From: Propionibacteriaceae bacterium
Lineage (GTDB): Bacteria > Actinomycetota > Actinomycetes > Propionibacteriales > Propionibacteriaceae
Assembly: GCA_030528545.1 (NCBI GenBank)
Contig: JAUMYR010000099.1
Span: forward strand, 1 to 5,303
Length of the DNA stretch: 5,303 nt
Direction of reading: 5' to 3'
Shown: positions 1 to 5,182 of the stretch, in pieces
How the letters are laid out: every line of letters begins with the position of its first letter
Numbering within the stretch: the first letter of the stretch is position 1
The notes under the pieces: generated by a model
What the model was told of the DNA's origin: nothing
Databases searched by the model: none
Seen by the model: only the letters and a program-made list of their open reading frames with translations
Translations under genes and position numbers: made by a program

Positions 1-489
1 ACCGGTTCGGCCACCGCCTTCGTCCCGGCGCCCCTCGAGGATGTCTGGGCGCTGCTGATCGACCCCGGACGGATGCGCGAATGGGGTCCGTCTTTCGAGC
101 GGGTCGAATACGGCCGGGACGCCTCGGGCGCGCTTCCCGGCGATGTCTGGGTGGGCATCGCCCCCACCCACCGGCCCGATGGCACGCCGCTGCGCGTCCG
201 GGAGGCGGTACGGCGCCAGCGGGTCGAACTGCTGGAGCGCGGCGAGCACCGCGCGATCGCGTGGCGATTCAGCTACCCGGACTGCCCGGGGGCCAACTCG
301 CGACGGGTCGAGATCGTCCTGGAGCCCGCCCCCGGCGGCTGCCGCCTGCGGACCAGGCTGGCGTGGGAACGCGACCCGGGACGCTCCCCGCGCCCGCTCC
401 TGGGACTGCTGCTGCGCCCATTTCACCGCTGGGCGGTCTCGAGCCAGCTGTCCCACCTCGGCCACAGCATCGGCCGGGTATTTCGCTAA
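1..489 (+). CDS. SRPBCC/START-like family protein, 5' end outside the window
   Basis: The frame is open from the first base to TAA at 487-489, giving 162 visible residues with no start before the edge. The first visible stretch (ATAFVPAPLEDVWALLIDP, then REW at residues 26-28) is the classic opening of the SRPBCC fold: first strand, the 'aP.e.VW.ll.Dp' helix, then a 'm..W.p' turn. Only about ten residues are therefore likely to be missing. The middle alternates charged and hydrophobic strands, and the C-terminal 40 residues (LLGLLLRPFHRWAVSSQL) fit the long amphipathic helix that closes the ligand cavity. Members of this superfamily bind hydrophobic ligands or act as cyclases or dehydrases; nothing here says which. 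The Met at position 73 is internal to the domain and is not the start. Codons are extremely GC-rich, unlike the transporter genes. It is probably co-transcribed with the small membrane-protein gene 29 bp downstream. Family call fairly sure, function unknown. Confidence 0.82.
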   Translation, partial: TGSATAFVPAPLEDVWALLIDPGRMREWGPSFERVEYGRDASGALPGDVWVGIAPTHRPDGTPLRVREAVRRQRVELLERGEHRAIAWRFSYPDCPGANSRRVEIVLEPAPGGCRLRTRLAWERDPGRSPRPLLGLLLRPFHRWAVSSQLSHLGHSIGRVFR

Positions 490-506
490 CCAGGTATTTC
501 ACCCCC

Positions 507-512
507 AAGGAG
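507..512 (+). promoter_or_regulatory. Shine-Dalgarno AAGGAG that selects a TTG start
   Basis: AAGGAG lies 6 nt before the TTG at 519-521. No ATG or GTG in the same frame is as well placed, so this site is the main reason for choosing the TTG start of the small membrane protein. Confidence 0.7.
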
Positions 513-518
513 CCTTCC

Positions 519-725
519 TTGTCACAGATCGCCCGCATCGTTGTCGGCCTCGCTCTCGTCTCAGTTCAGGTGGTGTGGCTATTCCTGAGGAATCAACCCC
601 CGCTCAGCCAGTGGGCACCTAGTACCTCCGCCCCCGGATTGTTCGCCTGGGCCGCTGCCCTGGCCTGCCTGTTCGCAGGGATCAGGCTCATCGCCTCGGC
701 GCTGCCCCGGCAGGGAGATGACTGA
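519..725 (+). CDS. small two-helix membrane protein, TTG start
   Basis: This is a 68-residue protein from TTG 519 to TGA 723-725. The start is chosen because AAGGAG sits 6 nt upstream and because the protein then begins directly with a hydrophobic helix. Two membrane segments are visible: about residues 5-23 (ARIVVGLALVSVQVVWLFL) and about 40-60 (GLFAWAAALACLFAGIRLI). They are joined by a Pro/Ser/Gln-rich loop of about 16 residues, with a short charged tail (RQGDD). The size and layout suggest a helical hairpin in the cytoplasmic membrane. I recognise no family. The gene follows the SRPBCC gene by 29 bp with no terminator between, so it may work with it or simply share its transcript. The longer reading of the same frame, starting far upstream inside the SRPBCC gene, is a shadow: its Arg/Pro-rich translation looks nothing like a protein domain. 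Confidence 0.68.
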   Translation: MSQIARIVVGLALVSVQVVWLFLRNQPPLSQWAPSTSAPGLFAWAAALACLFAGIRLIASALPRQGDD

Positions 726-1179
726 AAGCCGCGGGAGCCACGGATGACGCCTGTAGCCGCTGGCGCACGACCAAAGCACCGCGCGGACCCGGGCAATTCG
801 GCATTCCTGGGGTCGACGGATCACAGACCGGCTCGGGTTACCTCGCGCCCGCCCGCCTCGATCTGACGGATCTCCTCACGAGCCCCAAAGTACGGCAACG
901 CCTTGTATGGCCTTCCACCGAGTGAACCATCATCAACGTGGCTGGACGGATGCCCAACACCATTTCTAAAGCATCCAAGCCGCCGTGTTCTTCGGTTATC
1001 GCCGCTCACCTACCTGACACCCTTGAGCGTCGCGCTGAGCCTGGCCGCGCTGCCTGAATCCTCCCGGCAAGGGCCATCCTGAGCTGCGCCTGTCACGACC
1101 AGACTTCAGCGCCGCGGCCGGTTCTACTTGCGCACGGAAGCGTCGGCGGTTCCGTCACAGGAACCCACACAGCAACCAG
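726..1179. other. intergenic stretch without a supportable gene
   Basis: These roughly 450 bases lie between a + strand gene pair and the 3' end of a - strand operon. No frame has both a Shine-Dalgarno-backed start and a recognisable protein. A - strand frame of 62 codons (821-1009) has no good ribosome site and no recognisable domain. A + strand frame is open from about 725 to 919 but has no start codon, and by my count only about two-thirds of its codons end in G or C, which is weak for a genome of this kind. GC is lower in part of it (53% in 961-1020, counted by hand) than in the gene to the left. It could contain decayed coding sequence, but I see nothing that identifies it. No strong terminator for the left gene pair was found; the best stem is a weak 5-bp pairing of 786-790 with 810-814. 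Confidence 0.5.
1148..1165. repeat. small hairpin, 6-bp perfect stem, 6-nt loop
   Basis: GGTTCC (1148-1153) pairs with GGAACC (1160-1165) around the loop GTCACA. On the - strand it comes just after the strong 14-bp stem-loop, so the operon's 3' end carries two hairpins in tandem. It may back up termination or protect the 3' end. It is short enough to be chance. Confidence 0.35.
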
Positions 1180-1218
1180 TTCCGGGCCTCCGCCGCGAGC
1201 GCAAGCGGAGGCCCGGAA
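1180..1218 (-). terminator. perfect 14-bp stem-loop at the end of the transporter operon
   Basis: TTCCGGGCCTCCGC (1180-1193) is exactly complementary to GCGGAGGCCCGGAA (1205-1218), with an 11-nt loop (1194-1204) that can add two more G-C pairs (1195-1202, 1196-1201). It begins 19 bp after the stop codon of the solute-binding protein gene, where an intrinsic terminator belongs. The - strand sequence that follows contains scattered T but no run of T, which is common for actinobacterial terminators. Because the stem is symmetrical and has no T-tract on either side, it could also act on transcripts arriving from the left. Confidence 0.78.
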
Positions 1219-1237
1219 GTAGATCAGAACCTCAGAC

Positions 1238-2224
1238 TCAACCCGTGATCTGCTTGATCTCGGGGTTGTCCATATTATCCTTAGTCACCCAGGCTGACTC
1301 AGAGACGACGCTCGTGGACGCAGGGAGAACGCCTTTCTTCGCTTCCACCAAGATCTTCACCGCCTGGTAGCCCATGTTGAAGGGGTTCTGGGTGACGATG
1401 CCGTGGATCTTGCCTTCGCGCAGGAGCGTCAGCACATCGGGGTTGGAATCGACCCCGATGACCTTGGTATTCACACCTTTGGCAGCGACCTCATCGGCAA
1501 TGGCGATGGTGGGGTACTCAGCGGTACCGACCAACGCATCCAGATCCGGGTGTGCCTGGAGAATCCCCTGAGCCTTGTCACGGGCCTTGGCCGGGTCGGC
1601 CTCCCCGTTTTGAATGTCAACGATCTGGACGCCGGGAGCGTTCTTCTCCATCCAGCTGACGAAGCCATCCCTGCGCAACGCGGCGGTGCCCACGACTCCG
1701 TTAACGATGAGCGCGACCTTTCCTTTTCCACCGATCAGCTTAGAGGTCTCCTCGGCTGCCAGCCCGCCAATTTTGGTGTTATCGGAGGCCACCGTGGTTA
1801 GCGGGATATCCGAACTCACCAATGGCGTGTCATAGACCACCACCGGAATATTGCCGCTCTTCGCCTGGCCCAGAATCGCCGGAGCCCCATCCTGTGCGCC
1901 ATCCTGCGGCGCGAAACCGATACCATCCACTTGGTCGTTGACCGCGGACTGGAGCATGTTGAGTTGCCGATCGCCTTCGCTTTCGGTATCGGGGGCGTTG
2001 AAAGTCACCTCCGCACCGAGTTCCTTGCCAGCGGCCAACGCACCGTTCTTGACCAGGGTCCCGAAGTCCGAAATCCCCTTCCCCACGATGGCGATGCGAA
2101 CCTTCGAGCCCCCGGCACCACCGTCGTTCTGGCTTGCTGTCGAGCTGGAGCCCTCACCACTGCAGCCCGCCAGCCCACTGATCAGCAGCGCCAACCCTGC
2201 GATGCTTGCGCTTAGTCTCTTCAT
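1238..2224 (-). CDS. sugar-type ABC importer, solute-binding lipoprotein (RbsB/Peripla_BP_4 family)
   Basis: This 328-residue protein captures the solute outside the membrane and delivers it to the permease. Residues 1-20 are a lipoprotein signal peptide (MKR, then a hydrophobic core) ending in the lipobox LAGC, with Cys21 to be lipidated. A Gly/Ser/Ala-rich linker (22-40) leads into the two-lobed type-I binding fold: VRIAIVGKG at 42-50, IPVVVYD at 126-132, the hinge-side VASDN at 145-149, LRRDGF at 183-188, VIGVDSNPD at 255-263 and TQNPFNMGYQAVK at 278-290. Length is normal for the family. Pocket positions differ from ribose-binding protein: KGISDFG stands where the NNPFF-type motif is expected, and YDTP where RbsB has DR. 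Asp259, Gln279 and the Arg pair at 184-185 sit where sugar-binding residues usually are. Ribose is therefore not assured and the substrate is left open. The start is fixed by AAGGAGGA 6 nt upstream. It is the last gene of the operon, 83 nt after the permease, and is closed by a strong stem-loop. Confidence 0.93.
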   Translation of the reverse strand: MKRLSASIAGLALLISGLAGCSGEGSSSTASQNDGGAGGSKVRIAIVGKGISDFGTLVKNGALAAGKELGAEVTFNAPDTESEGDRQLNMLQSAVNDQVDGIGFAPQDGAQDGAPAILGQAKSGNIPVVVYDTPLVSSDIPLTTVASDNTKIGGLAAEETSKLIGGKGKVALIVNGVVGTAALRRDGFVSWMEKNAPGVQIVDIQNGEADPAKARDKAQGILQAHPDLDALVGTAEYPTIAIADEVAAKGVNTKVIGVDSNPDVLTLLREGKIHGIVTQNPFNMGYQAVKILVEAKKGVLPASTSVVSESAWVTKDNMDNPEIKQITG

Positions 2225-2230
2225 GCAACA

Positions 2231-2238
2231 TCCTCCTT
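2231..2238 (-). promoter_or_regulatory. very strong Shine-Dalgarno of the binding-protein gene
   Basis: On the - strand this reads AAGGAGGA, 6 nt before ATG 2224. It is the best ribosome site in the operon and fits the need for more binding protein than membrane components. Confidence 0.75.
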
Positions 2239-2253
2239 CTGGTGTGTTGTTCA

Positions 2254-2289
2254 GGACTGCGGCACCTAGGACCGTAACCGCAACCGTCC
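2254..2289 (-). other. possible intercistronic stem-loop between permease and binding-protein genes
   Basis: GGACTGCGG (2254-2262) can pair with CCGCA (2278-2282) plus GTCC (2286-2289), leaving a 3-nt bulge (2283-2285) and a 15-nt loop. It lies in the only sizeable gap inside the operon (2225-2307) and before the strong ribosome site. In other importer operons, stems in such gaps stabilise the binding-protein message. That role here is inference, and the bulge makes the structure uncertain. I saw no convincing internal promoter in the gap. Confidence 0.3.
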
Positions 2290-2307
2290 GCTTTATCAGG
2301 TGGCGAG

Positions 2308-3315
2308 CTACTCCTCGTTACCGCCACGACGCATGATGTCGACAAAGACCGCGAGAAGGACCACCGCACCCAAGACAACCTTTTGCCATTGATCTTGTAC
2401 ACCCATCACGGTGAGCCCGTTGAAGATAGTCTGGATCGTGACCGCACCGATCACCGCCCCGAAAACCGAAGCGCGGCCACCACGCAACGAGGTACCGCCG
2501 ATAACCGCAGCCGCTATGGCATACATCTCATAACCCTGACCAAGCGTCGGCTGGGCCGCAGCGAGCCGGGACGACATCAAGATTCCCGAAATTCCAGTGA
2601 AGATGCCACAAATGACGTAGGCGAGCACTTCCCAGCGGGGAGTATTGATCCCAGAGATCCGGGTGGCCTCCTTGTTAGAGCCAATAGCCAACGCATAGCG
2701 TCCGACCACCGTCTTATTCATGACGATACCCGCCACTATCGCCAGAAGCACCAGGATACTTACCGCATTGGGCACACCTGGGATCACCCGCCCCATCGCG
2801 ATTTGGTCATAACCCTGAACGGAGCGTAACGAGACCGTGCGGCCGTCGGCAAGCACTAGGGCGGTTCCCCAGCACACCATCATCATCGCCAAAGTAGCGA
2901 TCATAGGCTGCATCTTTATATAAGCCACTAGCGTACCGTTGATCAATCCGAGCAACGCTCCGGCAGCAAGCGCTCCAAGAACACCGACCCAGATCGGCAA
3001 ACCCAAACCACTGTCCGCGATAAGAATCGCCGCGAATACCGAAGTTGCGGCCATGCCGAGCCCCGGAGTGAGGTCGATTCCCCCAGTAGCTATGACAAAA
3101 GAAAGGCCGATAGCCTGAACCCCGGTAACAACCGAAGCAAGGAGGAGCGAGGAAATATTGGACCAGGTCGCAAAATTAGGCTTCATGATGGTGAAGAACA
3201 CCGCTAGAAGCACCACCACGAGCAGCACCATTCCCTGCTGGATGAACACCTTATAGCGTTCGGGGATGACCCACCTCTCCCTGCCTTGGAGGGAGCTTCC
3301 AAGAGTCGCCGCCAT
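2308..3315 (-). CDS. sugar-type ABC importer, permease (RbsC/BPD_transp_2 family)
   Basis: This 335-residue integral membrane protein forms the channel, presumably as a homodimer because only one permease gene is present. After a polar N-terminus, the first helix is at about 27-44, with further hydrophobic stretches at about 56-76, 87-100, 108-131, 138-156, 183-199, 229-247, 263-273, 282-299 and 311-327. Family landmarks are all present: GGIDLTPG at 78-85, LINGTLVAY at 124-132, the coupling-loop motif GRYALAIGSNKEATRISGIN at 205-224 that contacts the ATPase, and GTSLRGGRASVFG at 274-286. Two adjacent starts exist, GTG 3318 and ATG 3315. ATG is preferred because it lies 7 nt from the GAGGT ribosome site rather than 4. 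The gene begins 10 nt after the ATPase stop, and that stop overlaps its ribosome site, so the two are probably translationally coupled. Part of the gene is strikingly AT-rich for this window (45% GC at 2881-2940). Confidence 0.94.
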   Translation of the reverse strand: MAATLGSSLQGRERWVIPERYKVFIQQGMVLLVVVLLAVFFTIMKPNFATWSNISSLLLASVVTGVQAIGLSFVIATGGIDLTPGLGMAATSVFAAILIADSGLGLPIWVGVLGALAAGALLGLINGTLVAYIKMQPMIATLAMMMVCWGTALVLADGRTVSLRSVQGYDQIAMGRVIPGVPNAVSILVLLAIVAGIVMNKTVVGRYALAIGSNKEATRISGINTPRWEVLAYVICGIFTGISGILMSSRLAAAQPTLGQGYEMYAIAAAVIGGTSLRGGRASVFGAVIGAVTIQTIFNGLTVMGVQDQWQKVVLGAVVLLAVFVDIMRRGGNEE

Positions 3316-3322
3316 CACCTAA

Positions 3323-3329
3323 ACCTCAC
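3323..3329 (-). promoter_or_regulatory. ribosome site of the permease overlapping the ATPase stop codon
   Basis: The - strand reads AGTGAGGTTTAGGTGATG here. The TGA (3326-3328) ends the ATPase gene and is part of the GAGGT (3323-3327) ribosome site for the permease. GTG (3316-3318) and ATG (3313-3315) follow directly. A ribosome finishing the ATPase is therefore placed on the permease start. Confidence 0.65.
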
Positions 3330-4882
3330 TTCCGAGAATCTTTCGAGTTGAATCGCGTAGCCAACTCCATAATTCTTTCTTGAGTGGCTTCAGCGTTATC
3401 CAGCACGCCTGTAATACGCCCGTTACACATCACCGCGATCCGATCTGACATGCGCAGGACTTCCTCCATCTCGGAGGAAATCATGATGATCGATTTTCCC
3501 TCTTTCTTGGCCAGGCGATCAAGCAAGTCATAGATCTCTTGCTTGGCACCCACATCGATCCCCCGCGTTGGTTCATCAAAGATCAGGATGTCGCAATCTC
3601 GCAACAACCATTTAGCAAGAACGACTTTCTGCTGATTTCCGCCGGAGAGGTTTCGCACTCGCTGCCGGACGCTCGGCGTCTTCGTTGACAGCGTGGTCAC
3701 CCATTTCTCTGCCGCAGCACGCATTTCCCGGTCTCGCAACAAACCAAGCCTCATAAACTTTGGAATCGAGGCGAGCACCGTATTAGCCGCAACATCTTGC
3801 CCCAGAATCAGACCGTAACGCTTACGATCTTCAGACAGGTACCCGATACCCTTACGCGCCGCGTCGCCCGGGTGGGCGATGCTGACCCTACGGCCATTGA
3901 TCTTGATTTCGCCTTGCGCCCTGGGGTCAGCACCGATCAGCGCTCGAGCAGTCTCCGTCCTCCCAGCCCCCATCAAGCCCGCGAAGCCAAGTATCTCGCC
4001 CTTCTCCAGCGTGAAACTCACGTCCCTAAGAAGGGCCTCGGTGGAAAGACCGCTGACTTCCAGCACCGGTTCCGTCTTAGCGCGGTGGGAGGGACGGATA
4101 TCCGAGGCAATTTTCCTACCCACCATAAGTTGGATAATCTCCGGGATAGTGAGCTCTCGCATTGGCCGGGTATCGACCAGCTCACCATCACGCAGAACGG
4201 TCACCTGCGTCGCAATCTGGCGAATTTCCTCCATGCGATGAGAGATATAGACAACGGCGGTCTCGGGGGTAATAAAGCCATCGATGATACGAAAGAGCGA
4301 CTGAACCTCAGATTCCGTCAAGGCGGCTGTCGGTTCGTCCATGATCAAGACCGACGAGTTAAACGATAACGCCTTTGCGATCTCCACCATCTGCTGCTGC
4401 GCGACAGTCAGTCGGCCCACCTGAACCCGAGGGTCGATGTTCACACCCAGGCGCTCCAGCAGCTCACTCGCTTGCCGGTTCAACTTTCGGTCATCGTTAA
4501 TAACCCCACCGAGAAGCCGGGGCTCACGTCCGATAAAGATATTCTGAGCCACCGTGAGGTGATTCATCAGGAAAAACTCCTGATGAATCACGCTGATCCC
4601 CAGCTGATGCGCGGCCAGCGGGTTGGGTACGGTGATTGGCTCACCCCGTAGCCGCAGCCCGCCACTGTCTGGCTGGTACAGGCCCGCGAAGACCTTCATC
4701 AGCGTAGATTTGCCCGCGCCGTTCTCGCCGACGAGAGCATGTACCTCACCGCCACGCAGAGTGAAGTCGACGTTACTGAGCGCTCGCACGCCCGGGAAGA
4801 CCTTCCCGATCCCCTCGGCTTCCAGGAGTACCGCTCCGGGCTCGGCCCGCCCCTTCTCCCGCTCAGTCACGAGAACTGCCAT
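3326..4882 (-). CDS. sugar-type ABC importer, ATPase with two ABC domains (RbsA/MglA family)
   Basis: This 518-residue cytoplasmic ATPase powers the importer. Domain 1 is catalytically complete: Walker [10 protein letters not shown] at 52-60, Q-loop Gln101 (HQEF), signature [15 protein letters not shown] at 158-172, Walker [12 protein letters not shown] at 178-188 with Glu183, and switch His215 (YISHRM). Domain 2 is degenerate in the way normal for this family: GLMGAGRTE (302-310) has Arg in place of the Walker A Lys, and ISSEMEEVL (468-476) has no switch His. It keeps the family mark [11 protein letters not shown] (348-358), the signature LSGGNQQKV (412-420) and Walker [12 protein letters not shown] (433-443). 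The frame extends upstream to an ATG at 4975, but the start at 4882 is chosen because AAGGAGG lies 5 nt before it, no comparable site precedes the ATGs at 4903 and 4975, and the extra 31 residues are outside the domain. It is the first gene of the operon. Confidence 0.95.
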   Translation of the reverse strand: MAVLVTEREKGRAEPGAVLLEAEGIGKVFPGVRALSNVDFTLRGGEVHALVGENGAGKSTLMKVFAGLYQPDSGGLRLRGEPITVPNPLAAHQLGISVIHQEFFLMNHLTVAQNIFIGREPRLLGGVINDDRKLNRQASELLERLGVNIDPRVQVGRLTVAQQQMVEIAKALSFNSSVLIMDEPTAALTESEVQSLFRIIDGFITPETAVVYISHRMEEIRQIATQVTVLRDGELVDTRPMRELTIPEIIQLMVGRKIASDIRPSHRAKTEPVLEVSGLSTEALLRDVSFTLEKGEILGFAGLMGAGRTETARALIGADPRAQGEIKINGRRVSIAHPGDAARKGIGYLSEDRKRYGLILGQDVAANTVLASIPKFMRLGLLRDREMRAAAEKWVTTLSTKTPSVRQRVRNLSGGNQQKVVLAKWLLRDCDILIFDEPTRGIDVGAKQEIYDLLDRLAKKEGKSIIMISSEMEEVLRMSDRIAVMCNGRITGVLDNAEATQERIMELATRFNSKDSRK

Positions 4883-4886
4883 CTCA

Positions 4887-4894
4887 GCCTCCTT
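4887..4894 (-). promoter_or_regulatory. Shine-Dalgarno that decides the ATPase start
   Basis: The - strand reads AAGGAGGC with the ATG at 4882 close behind (5 nt after AAGGAGG). It is the only strong ribosome site near the three in-frame ATG candidates (4882, 4903, 4975). Confidence 0.72.
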
Positions 4895-4923
4895 GCTGCT
4901 CATGCACACGCATCCCTCAACCC

Positions 4924-4938
4924 GACCAGCCTCTGGTC
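4924..4938 (-). other. short stem in the operon leader
   Basis: GACCAG (4924-4929) and CTGGTC (4933-4938) form a 6-bp stem with a 3-nt loop. It is in the roughly 118-nt untranslated leader between the predicted promoter and the ATPase start, about 30 nt before the ribosome site. No known riboswitch or leader peptide is recognised, and the stem may be chance. Confidence 0.25.
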
Positions 4939-4999
4939 CGGCGATCCCCACTTGCGGCCCTATGAGAACTCGCATCGCGGTCTAAGCCTGTGACACTTA

Positions 5000-5013
5000 C
5001 TAACACGTTCTAG
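5000..5013 (-). promoter_or_regulatory. candidate LacI-family operator over the -10 region
   Basis: The - strand reads CTAGAACGTGTTAG, an imperfect palindrome with a central CG and 10 of 14 symmetric positions (CTA, A, CG, T, TAG). A CpG-centred palindrome is the hallmark of LacI/GalR-family operators, and these regulators commonly control importers of this class. It covers the predicted -10 hexamer, so a bound repressor would block RNA polymerase. No regulator gene lies inside the window. Confidence 0.6.
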
Positions 5014-5033
5014 CGAATCCAGTGCTTTGTCAA
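5007..5033 (-). promoter_or_regulatory. predicted sigma-70 type promoter of the transporter operon
   Basis: On the - strand a perfect -35 TTGACA (5028-5033) is followed after 15 bp by TAGAAC (5007-5012), a plausible -10. Fifteen bp is shorter than the usual 16-18, so the -10 could be shifted by a base or two. Transcription would begin near 5000, giving a leader of about 118 nt before the ATPase ATG. Its position, orientation and overlap with a palindrome all fit the operon's control region. Confidence 0.6.
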
Positions 5034-5039
5034 GACATA

Positions 5040-5097
5040 CCGAGGACCTGGAAGCTAGTCGTTATCAAATCGTTGCCTTCCAGCGCTAGGCCCTCGG
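5040..5097. repeat. nested inverted repeat upstream of the operon promoter
   Basis: CTGGAAG (5048-5054) pairs with CTTCCAG (5077-5083), and outside it CCGAGG (5040-5045) pairs with CCTCGG (5092-5097). The inner loop (5055-5076) is AT-richer than its surroundings. No T-tract follows on either strand. It could be a terminator for a gene outside the window or a second regulator site just upstream of the -35. Neither can be settled here. Confidence 0.4.
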
Positions 5098-5143
5098 CGC
5101 GGGCGAAGGCCTGGAACGGCACGCGACCCTCGCCAACCGCCCG

Positions 5144-5182
5144 CCAAGGACGATTGGTAACGGGCTCCTCCCACCAAGGACG
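5144..5182 (+). repeat. short direct repeat CCAAGGACG, two copies
   Basis: CCAAGGACG occurs at 5144-5152 and again at 5174-5182, a 30-bp period. The bases after each copy are only loosely similar. With two copies there is no case for an array; it may be an iteron-like or decayed duplication, or chance. Confidence 0.3.

Noticed and set aside
302..310. The reading of the whole left region as a 214-residue protein (81-725, + strand)
   Set aside because: The first two-thirds are out of frame with the clear SRPBCC protein and give Arg/Pro-rich nonsense. Only the last 68 codons, after AAGGAG and TTG 519, look like a protein.
718..747. A gene starting at ATG 718, overlapping the stop of the small membrane protein
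   Set aside because: It ends after nine codons, and the purine-rich GGGAG directly abuts the ATG with no proper spacing.
821..1009. A 62-codon gene on the - strand
   Set aside because: There is no ribosome site before its ATG and no recognisable domain or membrane segment, and open frames of this length arise by chance at this GC.
2383..2829. Long + strand frames opposite the permease, binding-protein and ATPase genes
   Set aside because: They are antisense shadows of three clearly recognisable proteins, with no domains or ribosome sites of their own.
3326..4882. Loss of the Walker A Lys and of the switch His in the second ATPase domain as a sign of a broken gene
   Set aside because: GLMGAGRTE and SSE without His are normal for the C-terminal domain of RbsA/MglA-type ATPases, and the frame is intact throughout.
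4883..4975. A 31-residue N-terminal extension of the ATPase starting at ATG 4975
   Set aside because: No ribosome site precedes it, the extension has no family counterpart, and AAGGAGG lies right before the ATG at 4882.
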